Positions 10,011 to 43,300 of a stretch of 64,000 bases of DNA are shown here, in pieces. The translations under genes and the position numbers were made by a program. Source of the stretch: Nipponacmea schrenckii. Its lineage: Eukaryota > Mollusca > Gastropoda > Lottiidae. The stretch lies in contig CM060200.1 of assembly GCA_030562195.1 (NCBI GenBank), positions 28,187,023-28,251,022 on the forward strand, written 5' to 3'. The notes beneath the pieces were generated by a model that was not told the origin of the DNA, did not search any database, and saw only the letters and a program-made list of their open reading frames with translations. How positions within the stretch are numbered: position 1 is the stretch's first letter; each line of letters opens with the position of its first letter.

Positions 10011-11710
10011 GACCTAATACTAGAAACTAAACTGTACATTAACTCGTCCCACTTCGAAATGACTTCAATGAGGCAACAGGTGGAAATGCAAACTACTGCG
10101 AACAAAGAAAGACAGGATAAAGAAAGTCATTTTTTAAGCTTTGATCTCCCTTTGAATGAATATTATTTTCAAACTGTATTCGCCCTTATGACCTGGAAGA
10201 TGTTTCTCACCTTTATATTTAGCCCATGGGAAACCGGGAAGTTTAGTCAGAGATTTTTGAATGTCACCTGATCCGAAATATGCTTTAGGGGAGTGAATGT
10301 TTATTAAAGACATTTTTTAGTTATTTAAAAGAGAGGGCGGGTGGGCAAATAGTAGTATTAGAGCTTATAGATATCCGGTAGCTCGGAGCGGAGCGGAGCC
10401 CCAACTTTCCCTTTTTTTAATGCACCTCCATGTGTGTTCTATGGTTCGCCAGAAATCGAGGAGAAGAGACAATCTTGTTTCCCTAATTATTATGAGATCT
10501 TATATAGCATGTGCATTACAACAACAATGTATCGTGCCTCCTGGAGCGGAAGTTGTTAATTCCTGTACAGGTCCAAATAAATATCATTTATGTCACCGCA
10601 ATGACCAGTCTGCTTTAAGAATAACCGTTCACATTGTTTATCATCAAGTACACAATGTTCCTATTTTCAATATTTCGTCTTTTGATACAATAAGAGGTGA
10701 CCAAAGTAATTATTTAAGGAAATTTAACTAGAGGTCTCATTGACGTCCAATAAAAATATATAAATTAGTTATATGTTATTATCAATATCTATTTTATTTT
10801 AATTAAGCGTTAATCACAGATTTTACAAGTCTACTACGATTGGTGTTTCTGCATAATTACACGACCAATTCTCTTCAATATGTTAACTACAATGTAAATG
10901 TATATCGTAAATGTACTTACTATGGCTTTAACTGACATAATTTTCAAGTTAAACTATTAATTTTTCTTATACTTTTCGAATCGTTGCTTAAATGCTTTTC
11001 TTAAAAAAAAACTATTTTGTTTTTGGTGCTATGAGTGGTGACCTAGCCCTCCATGCAGCTAGTTCAAAAAATATTCGATCTTTGATAACGTTTCTTTTAA
11101 ACAAGAGTTAGTCGAAAATGGTGTTTGAAAAAAGGTGAGACATTGGTTACGGCAATTACCATATCTCATAAGAGCTTCATTTGCTTGTAGAAAGCTTATT
11201 ATAATTTAATAATAATCCTTTGGAGTTTTCTCACATTTTTTGATATAATGAGAGATTTGATAGGCGGAGGGATATTTCTGAAAATAGTTGTTTTGTGTGC
11301 GTCAAGTCAAACGGATGTTGATAAAATACAGTTGACCTGTTCCAAATTCGATATATTAAATTTTTGTACCAAAACACAGTATAACTCAGTTTGTCAACTG
11401 AAAAAAGGTGCTGTTTCAGACATCAGTTCCATCTATTTCTAAAAATAGCACTGTCAAATTATAATCATCGGCATAAAATGTTTTGTGATCTGAGTCCAAT
11501 TGCAACATTTCGTAAGACAGAGTTACCTCCTTTAACCACTAAACTGTCAGAATTGTAAAGAGGTTTTCTAAATTTATATGTATATTTGGGACAATGAAAG
11601 CATCAATTTGCACCATTACAATTTTCAAGTCGATTTCTGCAACTTTTTGAAGGAATATACAGTCTCAAGCAAAGTTACATGACAGATCAGAATTTCACAT
11701 CTTCACTCTT
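10011..11710. repeat. 1.7-kb direct repeat, copy R1
   Basis: It is identical in length (1,700 bp) to 15098-16797, with only a handful of substitutions (for example near 10124, 10130, 10247, 10283, 10689 and 10720). It starts GACCTAATACTAG and ends CTTCACTCTT, with no terminal inverted repeats. Short open frames at 10420-10731 and 11248-11442 occur in both copies but have no recognisable domain, so I do not call genes. R1 joins the truncated capsid remnant to the second ATPase fragment. Confidence 0.9.
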
Positions 11711-12195
11711 GACAATTGTGATGTCTTTCTTTAGTAAAGAATTCTTGATGAACTGTTTGGTTTGATTGTGCTACGCAATCATCGAAAATGATCAGGTTTT
11801 GTCATTTTCTTATCGATATTAGACAAATCTAAACCATTCACATTCGTTAGTGAAACTTGAATATCAGTAGGTGTTAATGATGGGTTGTTTTCTTTTATAC
11901 AATAATTTATAAATTCTTCAGGAGTTTTGTCATTTTGTACATCTTCATCGTTGTCATAAATTCGAAATATTTGCTGTATGTCTACTTTTTGTAAATATTT
12001 TAAGGCTTTTAGAAATTGATAATATAATTGATCTGGAGTTGATTTATAAATGTATAGTGAATTAAAATCTAATAATTTGGGTGTTGTTAACATCTTAAAT
12101 AAGAGGTGAGTTTTTCCTGATCCTGATTGACCAACAATACACATTAACATTGGATTTTGTTGAAACCTATCTGAATGTTTAAATTTTGCAGCCAT
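11711..12195 (-). pseudogene. packaging ATPase N-terminal half, copy 2
   Basis: The gene starts at ATG 12195 (MAAKFKHSDRF) and keeps an intact Walker A motif GQSGSGKT at residues 22-29, followed by THLLFKML. The frame runs to 11779 and is lost at a 1-base insertion near 11800, in the Walker B region. At 11711 the gene ends abruptly against repeat R1, so the C-terminal half is missing. It is the better-preserved copy of the N-terminus of the ATPase at 6490-9299, about 2 percent diverged. Confidence 0.85.
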
Positions 12196-12282
12196 TTTTT
12201 TTTTAATGAGGATTTAATAGAATACCTTCTCCTTTATATTTTGAAAGAAATGAACCATCACCACTGCGAATGTGTTTAAGTA

Positions 12283-12720
12283 TTAATCCCTCTCCTTCTT
12301 TTGAATCTCAGTTTCACCCGTATCGATTTGATCAATTAACTTAGACAAACCTTCTTTTACTGTTTTCTTGGTTGCGTGATTGAATTGTTTAACACTTGCT
12401 AAGATATACTTGATCCCAGAACCTTTCGCTAATTTTCCTGTTCTAAATTATGTCTACGTTTTTCTCTGGCTTCAGCTTCTTCTTATTTAACCTGCAGCTG
12501 CTAATCCTCCGAAAATTAATGGGAGAAGAAACAGAAACCCACCTTCTTTAGCTTGCTTGTCTATTTCATTATAATTAATATTGTCTAGTACTTTATGATT
12601 TTTTAGTTTGTTAATCACCGATTGTGAAATATGTATCTTTATACCATTATAAGTAATTGTTTTCGGTTTCCCATTTTCGATTGATTCTAATATTTAACCG
12701 ACTAAAACTTCTGGTTTCAT
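12283..12720 (-). pseudogene. pX-like small virion protein, copy 2, deleted core
   Basis: This is the second copy of the gene at 9385-9884. It starts at ATG 12720. A base change near 12694 alters the early frame, and about 38 bp around 12488 are missing relative to copy 1, removing much of the glycine/alanine-rich segment. The charged C-terminal helix region to 12283 is retained. It is inactive. Confidence 0.6.
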
Positions 12721-12736
12721 TTTTAAAGTTGGAAAT

Positions 12737-14090
12737 TTATTCAATTCTATTCATCTTTCTATCCATTATGTTTATGATATGACGCGATTCCTCTAACAAG
12801 AGACAATACCCTACCATATCTCCAACTGTTTTTTCAATGTATACAGACAACTGTACGCCTGTTTTAAACAAATCTTCTTTGTGAGCAGAGAGATCAAAAC
12901 AAAATAAAGGATAATTTAAAACAAAATCGAGATAATTAAACTGTGGTACATTTAAAAAAAATTCGCTCATAAGCTTATAGTTTCTATACAACTCATTAAA
13001 GTCCTTGGTATCTGGGTCAATTTTCAAAGGTTGATTTGGATAATTTTCATTGTTTAATCTTACTTGAACCCTTTTTATTTTAGGATCTCCAAAGTTGTCA
13101 CCAGTTACTTGAAAAAGGTTGTTGTTGTTCGTTTGTGAATCTGGAAGATTTTTGAAACCAAGTATTAATTATCTCGCTGGTTTTGTGGTATTCGTCACTT
13201 GCCATGTGAAATTCTCCCCTGTGATTGTTATCGATCCAATCGTATTTCTTCTTAAAAATGCTATTTCAATATCTTTTTTCAAACTACTAAGAAGTTTTGT
13301 TTCTACTTCGATTGTTGGGGTTATTACTGGCACGTATAATTGGATATCGGTTATTTCTAATTTAGCATTTGATTTGTTTTCTCCAATAAATATTCTATCG
13401 TTATTTATTAATCTTTGAAGATGGAATTTGAAGGGTAGACCAATGTAAACTTTCCTGTGCTCAAGTAATCCAAAGAGGGGATATAAATTCCAGTTTATGT
13501 ACGAACCCCAGCTATTTCTATCAATAGGTTTATTGTAAAAAACAACCCTCTGTTTATAACCTTCATTATTTTGAAATTTTGAGATATTGATCAAATTGTT
13601 AACAGTAGATCTAACTGCCGCCAGGTTGTCGTCTGCTGCTACATTTTCTTGTTGAGATTGTATTTCCCCCATCTCCCGTGTCTGGCATCCAACTCGATGC
13701 CGTTGTATAATTTTTTGTATACAAAAGAGTTTTAAGCATTGTGTTAAACTCACCTGGGTGTTTGATTGTTTCAATTATATTTGAACGGGCTTCTAAAACC
13801 ATTTCGCTGAATAAAGAGGGGAAGATATTGTTTTCTAATGTTACCTTCTGCTGGGGGACACGATTTTGATTGGGGGCTCCATCTTTAATTTTGAAATCAC
13901 AGCGGAAGTAAGCATCGGAAAGAAGAAACCAATTGGACAACGAATTGATTTCAAATGTGACTCTACCTCCGTTATTAATCTGAGATTTGGACCCAACAGT
14001 TGGAGATATAATGTTGTAGCCTTGTTTTTTCTTATTGAATGTATATTCTATTGGTTCATAAAGTTGAAAGATCGGGTCAAGTTTTGCCAT
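12737..14090 (-). pseudogene. capsid-like protein of Polinton-like element (candidate major capsid), frameshifted
   Basis: It starts at ATG 14090 (MAKLDPIFQLYEP) and ends at TAA 12737, about 450 codons. Three open blocks in two frames are visible: 14090-13611, 13774-13169 and 13027-12737, so frames change near 13665 and near 13100-13165. The product is rich in Asn, Ile and aromatic residues with many predicted strands (for example GGRVTFEINSLSNWFLLSDA and VYIGLPFKFHLQRLINN). The position between pX-like and second minor protein genes and the length suggest the double jelly-roll capsid protein of Polinton/adinto-like elements. I see no single diagnostic motif, so the capsid call rests on context and composition. 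There are 16 bases between its stop and the pX-like start. Confidence 0.6.
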
Positions 14091-14113
14091 TTTTACATAA
14101 CAGGATTTAGGCT

Positions 14114-14382
14114 TTATCCCAACACCTTAAATCCTTTTCCGTGTTTCGCATTATGTCTTAGTTCTCTTATTTTACGCAATTCATCTTATTCATTTTTTGT
14201 TGGACAGATTTGCTAATTGAAATCGCTGCCTGCCCGACTGTCGAGATCGCTTTAGCCCCCGAGGATATAAGGTCTTTGTTTTTAGTCACAAAGGATGTAA
14301 CCTTTGGTATAAGGGACATCAATCCAGAGAAGAAACCATCGACAGTGTAATTGAACTTTTCCTTTTCATGCTTTAAAATCAA
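14114..14382 (-). pseudogene. small pVI-like virion protein, broken
   Basis: The minus frame is open from about 14382 to 14167, with the motif FFSGLMSLIPKVTSF at its N-terminal part and an alanine/serine-rich helix after it. A frame change near 14180 leads to a basic end (RHNAKHGKG) stopping at 14114. No in-frame ATG is seen at the start, so the beginning is damaged. The amphipathic N-terminal helix and basic tail resemble minor capsid (pVI-type) proteins encoded next to capsid genes in this class. This is inference. Confidence 0.45.
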
Positions 14383-15097
14383 TCTAATTCAATTTTATTA
14401 TAAAATCAATATATAATAATAACATTACAAGTATAAATAAATTCTATACAAATTGTTTTCATAATCAATACTCTATTTACAAACACATTATCATAAATAG
14501 TTATTAATTGTTTTCTCAACTGCGCATGATCGAAAAGCGTACTATAGTACGGGTCCTTAGTTACGGATGTTGTTATTCAGTTGCTATTCATCTGCGCATG
14601 ATCGAAAAGCGTACTTTAGTGGGTCCTTAGTTACCAACTGTTGTTATGTTGTTAGGTATAATTACGCAGGTAGGAAGTTTCACAGGTAATTAACTTCTAT
14701 TGATCGATCAAACACGTGTACCATTATACTGTATTATTATTGATTGTGACATCTGTGAATATTTGCCACGTAACCTGAAATGTAAAATTTATTATTAAAT
14801 ATTTTACACACTTACCTTTCTAAACAGAATCTTAAACTGATTTGGATAGCCGTTGAAACTCGAAGGGAGTTAGAAGCCGAGTCACCTTATGGTATTGTAA
14901 ACTAACCGACATATGTTGGATATATAGCTATAAAATCTATAATAGCAGTTTAAGCAGTTTTTGTTTAAAGTTATCGATTTGGGCAATAATAATACTGTTA
15001 AAATCAAATATAAATATAGATATTACATACCCGGATTGGATTATAGTCAAATATAATTCTGTTTATCTCTTGTCCAAAGAATATTAAAACGAGAGTA
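14383..15097. other. noncoding, presumed end region of the Polinton-like element
   Basis: No gene is seen. A direct repeat of about 45 bp (CTGCGCATGATCGAAAAGCG...) occurs at about 14520-14572 and 14591-14634. The first copy contains the perfect palindrome CGTACTATAGTACG. An element terminus could lie here, but no matching inverted copy is found on the left side, where the 1.15-kb repeat adjoins. Confidence 0.4.
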
Positions 15098-16797
15098 GAC
15101 CTAATACTAGAAACTAAACTGTACATTAACTCGTCCCACTTCGAAATGACTTCAATGAGGCAACAGGTGGAAATGCAAACTACTGCGAACAAAGAAAGAC
15201 AGGATAAAGGAAGTCATTATTTAAGCTTTGATCTCCCTTTGAATGAATATTATTTTCAAACTGTATTCGCCCTTATGACCTGGAAGATGTTTCTCACCTT
15301 TATATTTAGCCCATGGGAAACCGGGAAGTTTATTCAGAGATTTTTGAATGTCACCTGATCCGAAATATGCTGTAGGGGAGTGAATGTTTATTAAAGACAT
15401 TTTTTAGTTATTTAAAAGGGAGGGCGGGTGGGCAAATAGTAGTATTAGAGCTTATAGATATCCGGTAGCTCGGAGCGGAGCGGAGCCCCAACTTTCCCTT
15501 TTTTTAATGCACCTCCATGTGTGTTCTATGGTTCGCCAGAAATCGAGGAGAAGAGACAATCTTGTTTCCCTAATTATTATGAGATCTTATATAGCATGTG
15601 CATTACAACAACAATGTATCGTGCCTCCTGGAGCGGAAGTTGTTAATTCCTGTACAGGTCCAAATAAATATCATTTATGTCACCGCAATGACCAGTCTGC
15701 TTTAAGAATAACCGTTCACATTGTTTATCATCAAGTACACAATGTTCCTATTTTCAATATTTCGTCTTTTGATACAAAAAGAGGTGACCAAAGTAATTAT
15801 TTAATGAAATTTAACTAGAGGTCTCATTGACGTCCAATAAAAATATATAAATTAGTTATATGTTATTATCAATATCTATTTTATTTTAATTAAGCGTTAA
15901 TCACAGATTTTACAAGTCTACTACGATTGGTGTTTCTGCATAATTACACGACCAATTCTCTTCAATATGTTAACTACAATGTAAATGTATATCGTAAATG
16001 TACTTACTATGGCTTTAACTGACATAATTTTCAAGTTAAACTATTAATTTTTCTTATACTTTTCGAATCGTTGCTTAAATGCTTTTCTTAAAAAAAAACT
16101 ATTTTGTTTTTGGTGCTATGAGTGGTGACCTAGCCCTCCATGCAGCTAGTTCAAAAAATATTCGATCTTTGATAACGTTTCTTTTAAACAAGAGTTAGTC
16201 GAAAATGGTGTTTGAAAAAAGGTGAGACATTGGTTACGGCAATTACCATATCTCATAAGAGCTTCATTTGCTTGTAGAAAGCTTATTATAATTTAATAAT
16301 AATCCTTTGGAGTTTTCTCACATTTTTTGATATAATGAGAGATTTGATAGGCGGAGGGATATTTCTGAAAATAGTTGTTTTGTGTGCGTCAAGTCAAACG
16401 GATGTTGATAAAATACAGTTGACCTGTTCCAAATTCGATATATTAAATTTTTGTACCAAAACACAGTATAACTCAGTTTGTCAACTGAAAAAAGGTGCTG
16501 TTTCAGACATCAGTTCCATCTATTTCTAAAAATAGCACTGTCAAATTATAATCATCGGCATAAAATGTTTTGTGATCTGAGTCCAATTGCAACATTTCGT
16601 AAGACAGAGTTACCTCCTTTAACCACTAAACTGTCAGAATTGTAAAGAGGTTTTCTAAATTTATATGTATATTTGGGACAATGAAAGCATCAATTTGCAC
16701 CATTACAATTTTCAAGTCGATTTCTGCAACTTTTTGAAGGAATATACAGTCTCAAGCAAAGTTACATGACAGATCAGAATTTCACATCTTCACTCTT
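15098..16797. repeat. 1.7-kb direct repeat, copy R2
   Basis: This is the second copy of 10011-11710, without length change. It is followed by apparently unique sequence leading to the COPS2 3' end, so R2 is probably the original location in the downstream flank and R1 the derived one. Confidence 0.9.
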
Positions 16798-17110
16798 TCA
16801 GTTCATACTTAACTACAAATTATGGTTCTAACATAGAAATAACACACACTTTTAGATTTTGATTCCCTACCTTGACTTAATAAGTTGAATTTTTAAAAAA
16901 GGATATAATATTCCAACTATTCCTTTTCTAAACATTCAAATGTGACTTGAAAGCTTTGTTGAAATGATAGGTTTTTAAATAAAAATTTGTGTTGGAGTAG
17001 AGATTCAATATGGCTATAAGCTACATTCATGTGTATTATATCCATGTAAGAACCATTTATAGTTTTGCATGAGTTGCTATCCTGTAAGAGGTTTCAGTCT
17101 CTAAAATAAT
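16798..17110. other. 3' flank/UTR of COPS2
   Basis: AT-rich sequence immediately downstream (minus strand) of the COPS2 stop. No confident AATAAA signal on the minus strand is identified. It likely holds the 3' UTR. Confidence 0.4.
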
Positions 17111-40144
<23,034 letters not shown>

Positions 40145-40367
40145 TTTGAGTTTTTTGTTTAGAAGCCGAAACGTTTACTCGACGATCTAATTTTATGAAA
40201 CGAAATGAAATATATTTCGACAAACCAAAGTATTTCATTATTCATCATATTTAATAATCCACTTTTACATGGACTTTTCGGTCTTGTTTTAAATTATTTC
40301 TATAATAATATTTCGTTTTATTAATTTGACATGAAATATGAACGAGGCAGTAACCGGATGTGTCAAA
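40145..40367. promoter_or_regulatory. divergent promoter between COPS2 and DDA1
   Basis: Only 223 bp separate the COPS2 ATG (40144, minus) and the DDA1 ATG (40368, plus). There is no TATA box in a clear position for either gene. An ETS-like ACCGGATGT lies at about 40352-40360, just upstream of the DDA1 start. Both 5' UTRs must also fit in this interval, so the genes very probably share a promoter. Confidence 0.75.
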
Positions 40368-43300
40368 ATGGTGAGTTATTCTTCGTAAAATTTATCAAAT
40401 ATCTTTTGGCTCTAATGCTTTTAATCTTGAATTACAGTGACCGATCTTTGGTTTAATCATTACCTAAGATGTTTTTCTTTTATTTTACTGTAATTTTTTT
40501 TCTTGCAGGCGGACTTTATGAAAGGTTTACCGTCTTACAATGAGACCAATTTTACCAGATTTCATTCCGATTCAGCTTGCAAGACAAGTGTAAGTAGGAC
40601 TATTAAAACTCGTTATTAGGTGTAAGAATGAGGGTAGACTGTATGTGTTTGTACAAGGTAGCTGGATTTTGGTTCGATGTGGTTGACATTTTTAAACCTA
40701 TAGCTTACATAATATCTAATTTTCACTTACCTTACAGCAACCAGGTCCGTTTCACAATATACAGTCACATTCACAAGTGTATTGATGTGGGAAAAAATGT
40801 CATTTAAACTTTAGTACAGACTACATTAAAAGTAAAATTCCAAACCCTTAGACCCTAAGACAGCTACACTCTATTCTTCAAATATGAAAATTGCAGCCTT
40901 GATTTGAAATACATTTTCTAGTATTGGTACATGAAGTGTAAATTGCCTTATTGCATTTGTCTCTCGCAAAACACCTAAAAATTAAGGTACTCGGTCAACT
41001 CGGGTACATGTCAACCCGGAGACACATTTTTGTTAGTTAACTCGGAGACAAAATTAAACTCGGAGACAATATTCTCCAGTCAACCCGGGTACAAATTTAC
41101 CGATGCCGTTATCATATCTTTAGTTCATTTTTTAGGTCATTGAAATAAAGATTATTCATTGTTATTTTACATTCCGGTTGCCTCGGGTTAAACGATATAG
41201 CCGTGAAAACGTGGATAAATCACATCTTGTTGGAGAATAAATCTATGAAGGAACCATCGATACTTGTGAACAATTTAGTCTGAATGAACAATTAACGATC
41301 TATCTATTTATATCAGTTAATCATTATATTCTACTTTCGGTTTGTAGATGTCAAAGTTCAAATGCTTCTGCTCTTTCAGTTAATTAAATGATCGCTGATC
41401 ATTGTTAATTAATGGATTATCAAGCGTCCGAATTAATTCATGTATTGAATAGTAGTTTTCTGCTCTATAGGTCGAAATTTGATAGCAATGTAGAATTTTG
41501 TTGAGCGGTTTTTGTCTTTGAAATATTGAAGGACATTTCATGAGCAGTGCATATTTACGCGAATCTGCAAGGTGGATTTTTGCTCCCGGATAGACACCTC
41601 CACTATGATTTCAATAGAAAATGATACGAAGAAAGCATCGAACGCCACAAATTCCAAACAGACTGTCAAACAAGTTCAACATTATTCATAAAATGTGCCG
41701 ACAAACAAAATTTCATGATTCGGGCATCGGACAAGTACATTACCGCTGATCTCGGTTTAAAAGAAGTTCCGATCACACGTATCAGTAATAATGTTTTCTT
41801 TTTTAATTAATTAGTTTGTTAATCGTTTAATCGGGCCTAGATTTACCGAAACCATGTTTAAAGGAAGTTCCAACCTGGAAAAACAATCTTCCGTTGGTCT
41901 CGCTTACTACCGAAATCATGTTTAAAAGAAGTTCCGATTGCATGATCGGGAATTCGAAACCAAAAGGTTTTTAAGATATCAACTTTATTCCAATAATATA
42001 TATTGTCTCCGAGTTAACTCGAAGTTGTCTCCGAATTAACTTATGGTTGTACCCGAGTTAACTCCCTTTGTCTCCGAGTTAACTGTCCCCGAGTTGACTT
42101 GTCCCCGAGTTGACTGGTATTCAAAATTAAGACTTTTATGTTTTCCAGACAAGAAAACTTGGTAACAAAAATTCTGTATCCATGTCTTTTTATTCTTCCA
42201 TACAAAAGTGATGTCTCATTTTCTAAGATAATATAGGCCTAAAGACAGCTTGATTAATAATTATGAAATAGCAACTCTTAGAATAATGACATGAATGGAA
42301 ACATAGATACTGTTTGATTTGAGCAGTTCGAGCTGTAAATGGGTACAGATAATCTAGGAAACATCAATGTCAAGAGGTTTGGCCGCTGACAAGCTGGTAG
42401 AAAGGAGTCTTAACCATGAACCTTGTTATCCTTGTAAATTGTAGTTTCTTTCGTCCTTTATATTCAAACAAATCAGACACATCATAAATGTACATTTTGA
42501 TTTTAGATTCGACGACCAACAGTGTATATATCTACAAAAGAACATCCCTCACAACAAGGTAAAGAACATTATGTCATTTCTGATATGGAAATAACCTTTT
42601 AGGCATTTTTATACGCCCTCACATGAAATGTAGGGCGTATATTGTGATCAACTTTCTGTCTGTCTGTCTTCTGTCGTCTGTTCACATTTGCTTCTGCTCA
42701 CTCTACAGACTACAGTTTTGATTGGATTTTAATAATTTTTGGTATGTGAGTTCATGGCATCACAAAGAGGAACTGTATTTGATTTTGGTGATGATCGTAT
42801 AATTTTTAGCGGAGATACAGTGTCCGACTTAGCGCGATTTCGGCAAAATGCGAGTAACTTTGCTTGTGCTCACTCTACAGACTACAGTGTTGATGGGATT
42901 TTAATCATTTTTGGTATGTGAGTTCATGGCATCACAAAGAGGAACTGTATTGAATTTGTTGATGATCAGATAATTTTTAGCGGAGATACAGTGTCCAACT
43001 TAGCTCAATTTCGGAAAAATGCGAGTAACTTTGCTTGTGCTCACTTTACAGACTACAGTTTTGATGGGATTTTAATAATTTTTGGTATGTGAGTTCATGG
43101 CATCACAAAGAGGAACTGTATTGATTTTGGTGATGATCAGATAATTTTTAGCGAAGATACAGTGTCCGACTTAGCGCTATTTCAGAAAAATGCGAGTAAC
43201 TTTGCTTGTGCTCACTCTACAGACTACAGTTTTGATTGGATTTTAATTATTTTTGGTATGTGAGTTCATGGCATCACAAAGAGGAACTGTATTGATTTTG

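Noticed and set aside
10420..10731. 103-codon open frame present in both 1.7-kb repeats
   Set aside because: Conservation reflects the near-identity of the two copies, not selection; no domain, start context or partner gene is seen.
11248..11442. 64-codon open frame repeated at 16335-16529
   Set aside because: Same reason: identical because the repeats are identical, and short.
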